Assembly: GCA_036378155.1 (NCBI GenBank) | Contig: DASUXA010000007.1 | Location: 19,426-83,425, forward strand | Reading direction: 5' to 3' | DNA length: 64,000 nucleotides | DNA from: DASUXA01 sp036378155 | GTDB taxonomy: Bacteria; Actinomycetota; Actinomycetes; Mycobacteriales; Micromonosporaceae | Part shown: positions 52,202-59,964 of the stretch, piece by piece | How the letters are laid out: the number at the start of each line of letters is the position of its first letter | Numbering within the stretch: the first letter of the stretch is position 1 | Position numbers and translations under genes: made by a program | The notes under the pieces: generated by a model | The model's database searches: none | Seen by the model: the letters and a program-made list of their open reading frames with translations, nothing else | What the model was told of the DNA's origin: nothing

Positions 52202-54394
52202 TCACCCGGTCACGTGGAACGTGGGCGGACGGGTGCCGGTCGGCGGTACCGCGTAGTGCCGCAGCGTGAACGCCATCAGGTCGCGGAACGCCGGACCGGC
52301 GACCACGCCGCCGTTGCCGCCGGGCGTGTACGCGAACACCGCCACCACGTACCGGGGCTGGTCGGCGGGCGCCATGCCGATGAACGACGCCACCTCGCCC
52401 GGCGCGTACCTGCCGTTCTTCACGTATTTGCCGGTGCCGGTCTTGCCGGACACCCGGTAGCCGGGGATCGCGGCGCTGCGCCCGGTCGCCCCCGGTACCG
52501 TGACCACGGCTTCCATCGCCTCGCGTAGCGCCGCCGCGGTGGACGGGCTGAGCACCTGGCGGGTGGTCGGCGCCGGTCCCGACGTCGCCCTGCCGTCCGG
52601 CGCGATGGTCGCCTTGATCAGATGCGGCTGTACCCAGGTCCCGCCGTTGGCGATCGCCGCGTACACCGCCGCCATCTGCAGCGGAGTCACCGACACGCCC
52701 ATGCCGATCGGGATGGAGCCGGGGCTCGATCCGCTCCACTTGTCGGGCGGCAGCAGCATGCCGGGCGCCTCGTTCGGCATGCCCTCGCCGGTCGCCGAAC
52801 CCAGCCCGAACTTGCGCTGGTAGTCGTACAGCTTCTGCGCGCCGAGCTGCCCGGCGACGGTGATCGTGCCGACGTTCGAGGAGAACGCGAGGATGCCGGG
52901 GATGGTCAGCCGGGTGCCGGCGGGGAACGGGTGGGTGTCGGCGTAAGTGGTGTCGCCCTTCCTGATCGTCGGCGCGACCGGCACCGTCGAATCGGGCTTG
53001 ACGACGCCCTCCTGCAGCGCGGCGCCGAGGGTGACCGCCTTGAACACCGAACCCGGATCGACGACGACCTGGCTCGCCACGTCCACCCACTGCGACTTCG
53101 AGCTGTCGTACGGGTCGGCCGCGTCGTACGTCGGGTAGCTCGCCTGCGCCAGCACCTCACCGGTGTGCACGTCGAGCACCACCGCGCAGCCGAACGTCGC
53201 CTGGACCTGGCGCATCTTGTCGCCGAGGATGCGCTGCGCCTCGAACTGCAGGTCGCGGTCGACGGTCAACTGCAGGGAGCTGCCCGGCTTGGCGGGCTTC
53301 TCCTCGTGGTACCCGCCGGGGATCTCGGTGTCGAGGTTGCCGACGCCGGTCTCGAAGCGGCGCTCCCCGTCGACCCCGCGCAGCAGCGTGTCGTACGCCG
53401 ACTCCAGCCCGGTCGCCCCGCTCAGCTGCCGGTTGGTGAAGCCGATCAGGTTGGCGGCGAGGTCGTGACCGGGTACGTCACGCCGTTCGTCGGGGCGTAC
53501 CCCGATGCCCTTGAGGTTGAGCGCGCTCACCGCGTCGCCGATCGAGATGTCGACCCCGCGCGCGAGGTATTCGAACTGGTCGAGGCGGCCGTCGGCGCGC
53601 TTGGTGCGGCTGAGCTTGGCGAGCAGTTCCGAACGGGTCACGCCGAACTGACCGAGCAGCGGAAAGAGCTGGTCCGCCACCTTCGCCGGGTCGTCGACCA
53701 TGGTCGGGTCGGCGTACACGTAGCGCGCCTCGACGCTGTGGACCAGTACCGCGCCGTCGCGGTCCAGGATGGCGCCCCGGTGAGCCTGGATGACCGCCGT
53801 GGTCAACCGGTCCTTCAGAGCCGCCGCCGCGTACGCCGGAGCGTCGGTGAGCTGCAACGCGACGAGCCGCCCCGCGATCGCGGTGAACATCGCCAGGGCG
53901 AGGACGGTACCCAGGCGCAGCCGCCGGTGCGGCTCGCCGAGCCGGGGCGGGCGTACCGGGCCGCGTTTGGGTCGTCGCGCGGGGCGCCCCGAGCCGCCCC
54001 GGCGTACCCCGGTGGTCTTCGCGGCGCGCGCGGCGGTACGGGCGCCCGGCTGGCGCACGGTGCCCGAGCGGGAACCGCCGGACCGCCCCGTCGTCGAGGC
54101 GGCGGACCGGCTGGACGTGCCGCTGGTCGACCCTCGCCCGGTGGTACCGGTGCCGGTGGCGCCGCCCCGGCTGGTGCCGCCGCGCGGCTGCCCGCCACCG
54201 CCCTCGATCACCTGCAGAGCCGGGCGGAACGGGTCGCGCCCGCCCCGCCCGGTCTCGCGCACGCTGCGCCCGCGCGGCGTGTACCGCCGCGCGTCGGACA
54301 GCCCGCCGCGCCGGCCGGGGTCGTCGCCCCGGCCGCGCAGCGGTACCACCGGCGGGTCCGGTTCACCCCCGCCACGGCGCGACTGGCTCGGCAC
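52202..54394 (-). CDS. ftsI: Septal penicillin-binding protein (transpeptidase) FtsI
   Basis: A 730-residue class B PBP. About 155 residues of low-complexity cytoplasmic sequence (Gly, Ser, Arg, Thr) precede one membrane helix (about 158-178), a pedestal domain and the transpeptidase domain (from about 390). Active-site motifs are SVFK near residue 449 with the nucleophile Ser, SSN near 503 and KTG near 651. It crosslinks septal wall with FtsW and is a beta-lactam target. The N-terminal extension is much longer than in E. coli, as is typical of actinobacteria. Confidence 0.96.
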   Translation of the reverse strand: MPSQSRRGGGEPDPPVVPLRGRGDDPGRRGGLSDARRYTPRGRSVRETGRGGRDPFRPALQVIEGGGGQPRGGTSRGGATGTGTTGRGSTSGTSSRSAASTTGRSGGSRSGTVRQPGARTAARAAKTTGVRRGGSGRPARRPKRGPVRPPRLGEPHRRLRLGTVLALAMFTAIAGRLVALQLTDAPAYAAAALKDRLTTAVIQAHRGAILDRDGAVLVHSVEARYVYADPTMVDDPAKVADQLFPLLGQFGVTRSELLAKLSRTKRADGRLDQFEYLARGVDISIGDAVSALNLKGIGVRPDERRDVPGHDLAANLIGFTNRQLSGATGLESAYDTLLRGVDGERRFETGVGNLDTEIPGGYHEEKPAKPGSSLQLTVDRDLQFEAQRILGDKMRQVQATFGCAVVLDVHTGEVLAQASYPTYDAADPYDSSKSQWVDVASQVVVDPGSVFKAVTLGAALQEGVVKPDSTVPVAPTIRKGDTTYADTHPFPAGTRLTIPGILAFSSNVGTITVAGQLGAQKLYDYQRKFGLGSATGEGMPNEAPGMLLPPDKWSGSSPGSIPIGMGVSVTPLQMAAVYAAIANGGTWVQPHLIKATIAPDGRATSGPAPTTRQVLSPSTAAALREAMEAVVTVPGATGRSAAIPGYRVSGKTGTGKYVKNGRYAPGEVASFIGMAPADQPRYVVAVFAYTPGGNGGVVAGPAFRDLMAFTLRHYAVPPTGTRPPTFHVTG

Positions 54395-54397
54395 CGC

Positions 54398-55054
54398 TCA
54401 CCGTCCCGTCTGGCCGCCCGCGGCCCGACCGGACTGGCTGGTGACGCTCGGCTGCCCGGTCGCCGGCTGCGGTACCCCGAGCACCCGACCGTCGGGCAGC
54501 CGGATGAACGCCGGCGTACCGGCCGGTACCAGCCCGTGCATCGCCGCCACCGCCGCCAGGTTGCCCGGCGCCGACTGGTCGGCGATCTGCTGCGCGAGCT
54601 GCTGCTCGGTCGAGTTCAGCGTGGTCTGCTGCTCCTCCAGGTGCTGCAGCTTGAACGCGTTCTCGTTGATCTTGGTGTTGAGCACCAGGATGCCCAGCAC
54701 ACCGACCACCACGACGCCGAGCACGAGCGTCACGAACGGCGCCCGCGGGCGGGCCACCGGCGCCGGCGGCGCGACGCGCAGCGGTACCGCACGCGCCCGC
54801 CGGGTGTTGCCGCCCGCCGGACGCGCGGTCGCCCCGTCGGCTCGCGAGCGTCCGGGCACCCGCGCGGCGGTGCCGCCCGCACCGCGCTCAGGTGCCAGCG
54901 CGGCGGAGTCGCTCGGGCCGCGCTCAGGTGCGAGCGCGGCGGTACCGACCGTGGCGAACTCGTCGACGCCGGCCCCCACCGGACGCCGACGCGCCGTGCG
55001 GGTGGTTACGGCCCCCGCCCCCGTTGTGCGGGCAGTACGCGGTGTCGCGGTCAT
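54398..55054 (-). CDS. FtsL-like division protein
   Basis: A 218-residue bitopic protein in the ftsL position between rsmH and ftsI. A disordered, Arg/Ala-rich N-terminus (1-105) contains the duplicated phrase AALAPERG. One helix (about 106-126) and a short coiled coil (KLQHLEEQQTTLNSTEQQLAQQIADQSA) follow, then GTPAFIRLPDGRVLGVPQPA. The leucine-zipper-like coil after the membrane helix is how FtsL binds FtsB/FtsQ. Sequence identity in this family is low, so the assignment rests on topology and place. Confidence 0.85.
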   Translation of the reverse strand: MTATPRTARTTGAGAVTTRTARRRPVGAGVDEFATVGTAALAPERGPSDSAALAPERGAGGTAARVPGRSRADGATARPAGGNTRRARAVPLRVAPPAPVARPRAPFVTLVLGVVVVGVLGILVLNTKINENAFKLQHLEEQQTTLNSTEQQLAQQIADQSAPGNLAAVAAMHGLVPAGTPAFIRLPDGRVLGVPQPATGQPSVTSQSGRAAGGQTGR

Positions 55055-56139
55055 CGCCCCTCCCCCATCTCATCGGTCATCGGACCGCCCCCCGGTGGTC
55101 CGTCCTGCCCGCCGCGCGACCGGCGTCGCGCCGCGGGCTGGTGAAGTGCCTTCACCGGCCGGGGCCGGCGGCGAGCCGGTCCAGCGGTGTCGTCTATGCG
55201 TTCGGCGGCCCGCAGCCGTACCGACGCCGCGCGCGGATTCGCCGCCACCTCGGCGTCGCCGGGCAGTTCCGCGCCCTTGGTGAGCAGGCGCAGCCGCGGT
55301 CCGGTGCCGGGCAGCTCGACCGGCAGGTCGACCGGCGCGCTCGACCGCGCCCGTACCGCCATCGCCTGCTTGGTCAGCCGGTCCTCCAGCGAGTGGTACG
55401 ACAGCACCACCGCCCGCCCGCCGACAGCCAGTCGGTCCAGCGCCGCCGGCAGCGCCTGTTCCAGCGCCGCCAACTCGCCGTTGACCTCGATGCGCAGCGC
55501 CTGGAACGTCCGCTTGGCCGGATGCCCGCCGGTCCGCCGCGCGGCCGCCGGGATGGCGTCGCGGACGATGTCCGCCAGGCGTGCCGACGAGGTGATCCGC
55601 ACGCGGGCGCGTTCCCGGACGATCGCCGCCGCGATCCGGGTCGCGAACTTCTCCTCGCCGTACACCCGCAGCACCCGTGCCAGATCGCCCGCGCTGTAGG
55701 AGTTGACGACCTCCTCCGCGGTCAGCCGCTGGCTCTGGTCCATCCGCATGTCCAGCGGCGCCTCACGGGCGTACGAGAAGCCGCGCTCGGTCAGGTCGAG
55801 CTGCAGCGAGGACACGCCCAGGTCGAACAGCGCGCCGTTGATCTCGCCGATGCCGAGCTCGTCGAGCACTCCGGGCAGTTCGTCGTAGACGGCGTGCACG
55901 AGGTGGGTGCGGTCGGCGTACGTGGCGAGGCGGTCGCCCGCCAGCCGCAGCGCCTGCCGGTCCCGGTCGAGACCGACGAGTACCACCTGCGGGTGGGCGG
56001 CGAGCACCGCCTCGGCGTGCCCGCCGAGGCCCAGCGTCGCGTCCACGTGTACCGGTCGGCCCGGTCCCGACAGGGCGGGACCCAGCAGCTCGAGACAGCG
56101 CTCGAGCAGCACCGGGACGTGCATGTCCCGATCCCCCAT
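55051..56139 (-). CDS. rsmH: 16S rRNA C1402 N4-methyltransferase
   Basis: A 362-residue AdoMet-dependent methyltransferase (MraW). HVPVLLERCLELL opens the fold, DATLGLGGHAEAVL is the AdoMet-binding motif, and FDLGVSSLQLD and SYHSLEDRLTK are signatures. It methylates C1402 in the decoding centre. A C-terminal basic extension follows residue 320. The ATG at 56139 has GGGGG 8 nt upstream; an internal ATG at 56124 gives MHVPVLL. Its stop overlaps the ftsL-like start. The 270-bp gap to mraZ has no gene I can support. Confidence 0.96.
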   Translation of the reverse strand: MGDRDMHVPVLLERCLELLGPALSGPGRPVHVDATLGLGGHAEAVLAAHPQVVLVGLDRDRQALRLAGDRLATYADRTHLVHAVYDELPGVLDELGIGEINGALFDLGVSSLQLDLTERGFSYAREAPLDMRMDQSQRLTAEEVVNSYSAGDLARVLRVYGEEKFATRIAAAIVRERARVRITSSARLADIVRDAIPAAARRTGGHPAKRTFQALRIEVNGELAALEQALPAALDRLAVGGRAVVLSYHSLEDRLTKQAMAVRARSSAPVDLPVELPGTGPRLRLLTKGAELPGDAEVAANPRAASVRLRAAERIDDTAGPARRRPRPVKALHQPAARRRSRGGQDGPPGGGPMTDEMGEGR

Positions 56140-56409
56140 GTCGTCGACCCCCTCGCAGCCAGTCCCCCCGGTGTTTCGCGGCCCCCGGAATGCCGGCTTT
56201 CGACCATTACGGCGCGGCGCGTCTGATGCCGCGCGCGACCCGAAACGGTCGTCGGGGCTGCCCGCCGTACCGCCAGATCCCCATCCGCTCCGACGCGCCT
56301 GGCGCCGGGGAAGAAGCGTCAGGAGCGCGAGCGGGTGGAGATCTCGCGGTACGGTCGAGCGGCCCGTCACCACGACATCAACCGCCGCGGTGGAGCGCTG
56401 GCCCGTCGG

Positions 56410-56841
56410 TCACAGCCCGCCCGGCAGCACCCCCTCTTCGATGTCGGCGAAGGCGTCTTCGCTGTCCGCCAGGTATGTCTCCCAGGCCTGCCGGTCCCAG
56501 ATCTCGACGCGGGTGCTCGCCCCGATCACCACGAGTTCGCGGTTCAACCCGGCGTATTCGCGCAGATGGCCCGGGATGGTCACCCGGCCCTGCTTGTCGG
56601 GCACCTCGTCGTGAGCGCTGGCGAAGAACACCCGGCTGTAGGCCCGGGCGGCCTTGTGCGTCATCGGTTGCTCGCGCAGCTGTCCGGCGATCCGCTGGAA
56701 CTCGGCGATCGGAAACACGTACAGGCAGCGCTCCTGCCCTTTCGTGATCACGACACCTCCCGCCAGCTCGTCCCGGAATCGGGCAGGGAGGATTAACCGG
56801 CCCTTTTCGTCGAGGCGAGGGGTGTGTGTGCCGAGAAACAT
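56410..56841 (-). CDS. mraZ: Transcriptional regulator MraZ
   Basis: A 143-residue protein with two AbrB-like swapped-hairpin domains. The repeated DxxGR motifs are seen as LDEKGRLILPARFRDEL and PDKQGRVTIPGHLREYAGL. MraZ forms a ring and binds GTG-type repeats upstream of its own gene, regulating the dcw operon. The start is ATG at 56841 (FLGTHTPRLDEKGR) with GGGGGTGGG before it. It is the first gene of the cluster, and four matching boxes overlap its promoter. Confidence 0.96.
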   Translation of the reverse strand: MFLGTHTPRLDEKGRLILPARFRDELAGGVVITKGQERCLYVFPIAEFQRIAGQLREQPMTHKAARAYSRVFFASAHDEVPDKQGRVTIPGHLREYAGLNRELVVIGASTRVEIWDRQAWETYLADSEDAFADIEEGVLPGGL

Positions 56842-56893
56842 CGGCCCACCCCCTTGCACGATCCCCCCGGACCGGGTAAGGCCCCCAGGCCCT

Positions 56894-56928
56894 GCCACTG
56901 CGCGCCACTCTACTCCACTTCCCTCCAC
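56894..56928 (-). promoter_or_regulatory. mraZ: Four MraZ-type boxes with 10-bp spacing
   Basis: GTGG(A/C) occurs on the minus strand at 56928, 56918, 56908 and 56898, an exact 10-bp period. MraZ is known to bind three or four direct repeats of this kind spaced one helix turn apart. Here they cover the spacer and the -10 of the mraZ promoter, so binding should repress. Confidence 0.75.
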
Positions 56929-56934
56929 CGTCAA
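56907..56934 (-). promoter_or_regulatory. mraZ: mraZ/dcw promoter (TTGACG-N16-TAGAGT)
   Basis: TTGACG (56934-56929) and TAGAGT (56912-56907) are separated by 16 bp and interleaved with the MraZ boxes. The expected transcription start is near 56900, giving a leader of about 60 nt before the mraZ ATG. Confidence 0.65.
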
Positions 56935-56985
56935 TCGACAAACACGGTCTTTCGGTTACGGGTACACGCCAAAATCGCAGGTCAA

Positions 56986-57130
56986 ATGGGGTGGGGTGGA
57001 GTGGAGGGCGACAGCCGCCCCCCCACCACGTCCGCTTTCCGACACGGCTCGGTCACCCGGTCGTACGCCCCGCGACGGGCGTCCGGACGGCGTCGCCAGC
57101 CGCCGGGCCGGTCGAGGTGGAGCGAAGTGG
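56986..57130 (+). promoter_or_regulatory. Additional GTGG repeats upstream of murT
   Basis: On the plus strand GTGG occurs at 56991, 56996 and 57001 (5-bp period) and at 57117 and 57127 (10-bp period, each followed by A). These lie between mraZ and murT and resemble MraZ half-sites but point towards murT. The rest of the 469-bp gap holds no gene that I can support. Confidence 0.4.
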
Positions 57131-57207
57131 AGGTCGCCACCCGCCCGAGTGGTCGTCGCGATCGGACGGTGGTACGGGCGTCACCTATCGCGGTCGGTGC
57201 GACGCGG

Positions 57208-57213
57208 TAAGGT
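57208..57213 (+). promoter_or_regulatory. Putative -10 box (TAAGGT) of murT-gatD
   Basis: TAAGGT matches TANNNT and lies about 100 bp before the murT ATG. The -35 region is not convincing. Confidence 0.35.
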
Positions 57214-57235
57214 CGCCACGTCCGCAAGGAGCGAC

Positions 57236-57294
57236 GCGGGTAGCCGCGCCGCAGGCAGACCACCAGCGCGGGTAGCCGCGCCCGGCAGACCAAC
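57236..57294 (+). repeat. Tandem duplication in the murT leader
   Basis: Two imperfect copies, each starting GCGGGTAGCCGCGCC and continuing to GGCAGACCA, lie at 57236-57265 and 57268-57294. They end 16 bp before the murT ATG and would be part of its mRNA leader. Confidence 0.7.
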
Positions 57295-57310
57295 GAGGAA
57301 CGCCGCCGCC

Positions 57311-58540
57311 ATGACGACCAGACCGCCGCTGCGAGCGAAGCTCGCGACCACGGTGTCCAAAGGTGCCTCCGCGCTGTCCCGAGCCACCGGGCGCGGCGAC
57401 GGCTCGGTCATCGGCGGTCGGATCGGGCTCATCATCGACCCCGATCTGCTCGCCCACCTGTCCGCCGGCCGGCATATCGCGCTGATCTCCGGTACCAACG
57501 GCAAGACCACGACCACCCGACTGGCCGCCGCGGCGGTCGGCGTGCTGGGCGAGGTCGCCACCAACTCCTACGGCGCGAACATGCCGACCGGGCACGCCTC
57601 GGCACTCGCCAAGGCCGGTGACGCGCCGTACGCGGTGCTGGAGGTCGACGAGCACTACCTGCCGCAGGTGATGGCCGCCACCAAGCCCCGCGTGGTCGCG
57701 CTGCTCAACCTCAGCCGCGACCAACTCGACCGGGCCAAGGAAGTGGCGATGATGGCCGAACTGTGGCGACGCGCGCTCAGCGGCCGGGACGTCCACGTGG
57801 TCGCGAACGCCGACGACCCCATGGTGACCTGGGCGGCAATCCATTGCCCGAAGGTGACCTGGGTCGGCGCGGGTCAGCGGTGGCACGACGACTCGTGGGT
57901 CTGCCCGGAATGCGGCAGCACCGTCGCCAGGGCCGGCGACGACTGGTGGTGCACCGGCTGCGACCTGCGCCGACCGCTGCCGGACTGGATGCTGGACGAG
58001 GAGGCCGTGGTCGACCCGTTCGGCGACCGGTACGTCGTCGACCTGCGCCTGCCCGGTCGGGTCAACCGCGCCAACGCGGCGGTCGCGCTCGCGGTCGCCG
58101 CCCAGTTCCGGGTCAAGCCCGCCGACGCGCTGCCCCGGCTGTCCCAGGTGACGTCCGTCGCCGGGCGGTACGCGCAGGTCGAGCGGGACGGGCGGGTGAT
58201 CCGGCTCCTGCTCGCCAAGAACCCGGCGGGCTGGCTCGAGGCGTTCGACATGGCCGACCAGGCGCCGACCCTGCTGTCGATCAACGCGCGCGACCCCGAC
58301 GGGCTGGACACGTCCTGGCTGTTCGACGTCGACTTCTCGCCGCTGCGCGGTCGGCAGATCCTGGTCACCGGCGACCGGGCGTACGACCTCGCGGTCCGGC
58401 TGGACATCGCGGACATCCCGTTCCAGCACGTCACGACGTTCGACGAGGCGGTCGCGGCGGTACCGCCGGGTCGGCTGGAAGTGATCGCGAACTACACGGC
58501 GTTCCAGGACATTCGAGCGGAGCTGGATCGTGTCAACTGA
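57311..58540 (+). CDS. murT: Lipid II isoglutaminyl synthase, MurT subunit
   Basis: A 409-residue Mur-ligase-like protein that, with GatD, amidates the D-glutamate of lipid II to D-isoglutamine. The P-loop is SGTNGKTTTTRLAA near residue 60. A zinc ribbon is inserted near residues 198-215 (CPEC and CTGC), a feature of MurT. The C-terminal DUF1727 domain has FDVDFSPLRGR with the Asp that relays ammonia. The ATG at 57311 gives the normal length. The gene overlaps gatD by 11 bp. Confidence 0.94.
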   Translation: MTTRPPLRAKLATTVSKGASALSRATGRGDGSVIGGRIGLIIDPDLLAHLSAGRHIALISGTNGKTTTTRLAAAAVGVLGEVATNSYGANMPTGHASALAKAGDAPYAVLEVDEHYLPQVMAATKPRVVALLNLSRDQLDRAKEVAMMAELWRRALSGRDVHVVANADDPMVTWAAIHCPKVTWVGAGQRWHDDSWVCPECGSTVARAGDDWWCTGCDLRRPLPDWMLDEEAVVDPFGDRYVVDLRLPGRVNRANAAVALAVAAQFRVKPADALPRLSQVTSVAGRYAQVERDGRVIRLLLAKNPAGWLEAFDMADQAPTLLSINARDPDGLDTSWLFDVDFSPLRGRQILVTGDRAYDLAVRLDIADIPFQHVTTFDEAVAAVPPGRLEVIANYTAFQDIRAELDRVN

Positions 58541-59243
58541 GAGCGCGGTACGCATCGTCTGGGTGTACCCCGACCTGCTGTCCACCTACGGCGACCGGGG
58601 CAACCTGCTGATCCTGTCCAGCCGCGCCGAACGGCGGGGGCTTCCGGTCGAGCCCGTCGAGGTGCGCTCGGACCAGGCGCTCCCGGACAGCGCCGACATC
58701 TACCTGCTCGGCGGCGGGGAGGACGGACCGCAGGCGCTCGCCGCGCAGCGGCTGCTCGCCGACGGCGGACTGCACCGCGCGGCGGACCGGGGCGCGGTGA
58801 TCTTCGCGGTGTGCGCCGGGTACCAGTTGCTCGGCGAGTCGTTCTACGCCAAGGGCGCCCGGTGCTCGGGACTCGGCATGCTCGACCTGCGCTCCGACCG
58901 CGCGGACACCCGCGCGGTCGGAGAACTGGCCGGGGAGATCGACCCCGCGCTGGGACTGCCGCCGCTGACCGGCTTCGAGAACCACGGCGGGCGTACCCAC
59001 CTGGGGCCCCAGGCGAAGCCGCTGGCGCGGGTCACGGTCGGGATCGGCAACGACGGCGTCACCGAAGGCGCCTGGTCGGGCAAGGTGCTGGGGACGTACT
59101 CACACGGTCCGGCACTGGCCCGCAACCCGGCGATCGCCGACCTGCTCCTGCGCTGGGCGACCGGGTTCGACCTCGCGCCGCTTGACGACACGTGGCCCGA
59201 CAAGCTGCGCGCGGAGCGGTTCGCGGCGGCACGCCCCGCCTGA
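58530..59243 (+). CDS. gatD: Lipid II isoglutaminyl synthase, glutaminase subunit GatD
   Basis: A 237-residue CobB/CobQ-type glutamine amidotransferase. The nucleophile cysteine is in FAVCAGYQLLGE near residue 95 and the catalytic histidine is in GTYSHGPALARNP near residue 192. LLGGGEDGPQALAAQ and TGFENHGGRTHLG are family features. It releases ammonia from glutamine for MurT. Amidated lipid II is needed for efficient crosslinking, so this operon serves the divergent dcw genes. Confidence 0.95.
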   Translation: MSTESAVRIVWVYPDLLSTYGDRGNLLILSSRAERRGLPVEPVEVRSDQALPDSADIYLLGGGEDGPQALAAQRLLADGGLHRAADRGAVIFAVCAGYQLLGESFYAKGARCSGLGMLDLRSDRADTRAVGELAGEIDPALGLPPLTGFENHGGRTHLGPQAKPLARVTVGIGNDGVTEGAWSGKVLGTYSHGPALARNPAIADLLLRWATGFDLAPLDDTWPDKLRAERFAAARPA

Positions 59244-59249
59244 CCGGGA

Positions 59250-59822
59250 TCAGTCGACTCGGCGTCCGAGGAACGCGGCGAGCCGGTCCGCGGCGGTCGC
59301 GTCCGGGGGCGCGGGTTGTTCGACGCCGAACGGCGCTCCGTCGCCCCGAGGCAGCGCCGGCCCGGCGCGGAACGTGGCGAGCACGATCTCGGCGAGGTAT
59401 TGATCGAGGTCAGTTGGCTGGGCAGTCGCCCTGGCAATGTCCCACGCGTGCACGGCCAATTCGGCGGTGCGCATCCAGACCAGCCGGCTGCCGGGCGTCT
59501 CGCCCACCGGGCCCCGGTATCGCCTGGTCAGCACCCCGTCGGTGGTGAACGCCTTGTCGAGCCGGCGCAGGGAATCGCGCAGCGCCGCGAGCGGCTGGTC
59601 GCCGAGGTGGTCGGCGGACCGGTCGGGCGGCGGATCGCCGGTGATCAGGCTGACCGCGAGCAGATTGCCGGTGACGAGGTGGTTGATGACGTCGTGCACC
59701 CGCCAGTCGGCGCACGGAGTGGGCGCGTCGAGTTGATCGACGGGGACCGCCGCGACGACGCGGTCCGCTACCGCCGTTGCGGAGCGGAACAGCGGAATCG
59801 GGTTGTCTGCCATGCCGGCCAT
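59250..59822 (-). CDS. TIGR03086-type mycothiol-dependent isomerase-like protein
   Basis: A 190-residue DinB-like helical bundle of the maleylpyruvate isomerase family. DAPTPCADWRVHDVINHLVTGN near residue 35-55 and ELAVHAWDIARATAQP near 130 supply the histidines that bind a metal. Members may use mycothiol as cofactor; the substrate is unknown. The ATG at 59822 has GAGGACAG directly upstream; the frame is open to 59900 but lacks a ribosome site there. It lies convergent with gatD, only 6 bp away. Confidence 0.85.
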   Translation of the reverse strand: MAGMADNPIPLFRSATAVADRVVAAVPVDQLDAPTPCADWRVHDVINHLVTGNLLAVSLITGDPPPDRSADHLGDQPLAALRDSLRRLDKAFTTDGVLTRRYRGPVGETPGSRLVWMRTAELAVHAWDIARATAQPTDLDQYLAEIVLATFRAGPALPRGDGAPFGVEQPAPPDATAADRLAAFLGRRVD

Positions 59823-59914
59823 TCTGTCCTCGAGGGCCGACAGAACCGGGTCGACGGAACCGAGCGGCACGTCAGCGTCGAAGATCGACCGCGGCGGCAT
59901 CGGCGTACGCGAGT

Positions 59915-59952
59915 CGGCGGGGCCGGCCCACGCACGTGGGCCGGCCCCGCCG
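59915..59952. terminator. 18-bp perfect inverted repeat downstream of leuS
   Basis: Arms at 59915-59932 and 59935-59952 pair perfectly around CA, giving a very stable GC hairpin 12 bp after the leuS stop. It has no T run, which is common for actinobacterial terminators. It separates leuS from the TIGR03086-type gene, which is in the same direction. Confidence 0.75.
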
Positions 59953-59964
59953 AGACGACGCGAC

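Noticed and set aside
56140..56409. A possible small gene between rsmH and mraZ
   Set aside because: The open frame there is an N-terminal extension of rsmH or an out-of-frame shadow, without a ribosome site or protein-like composition.
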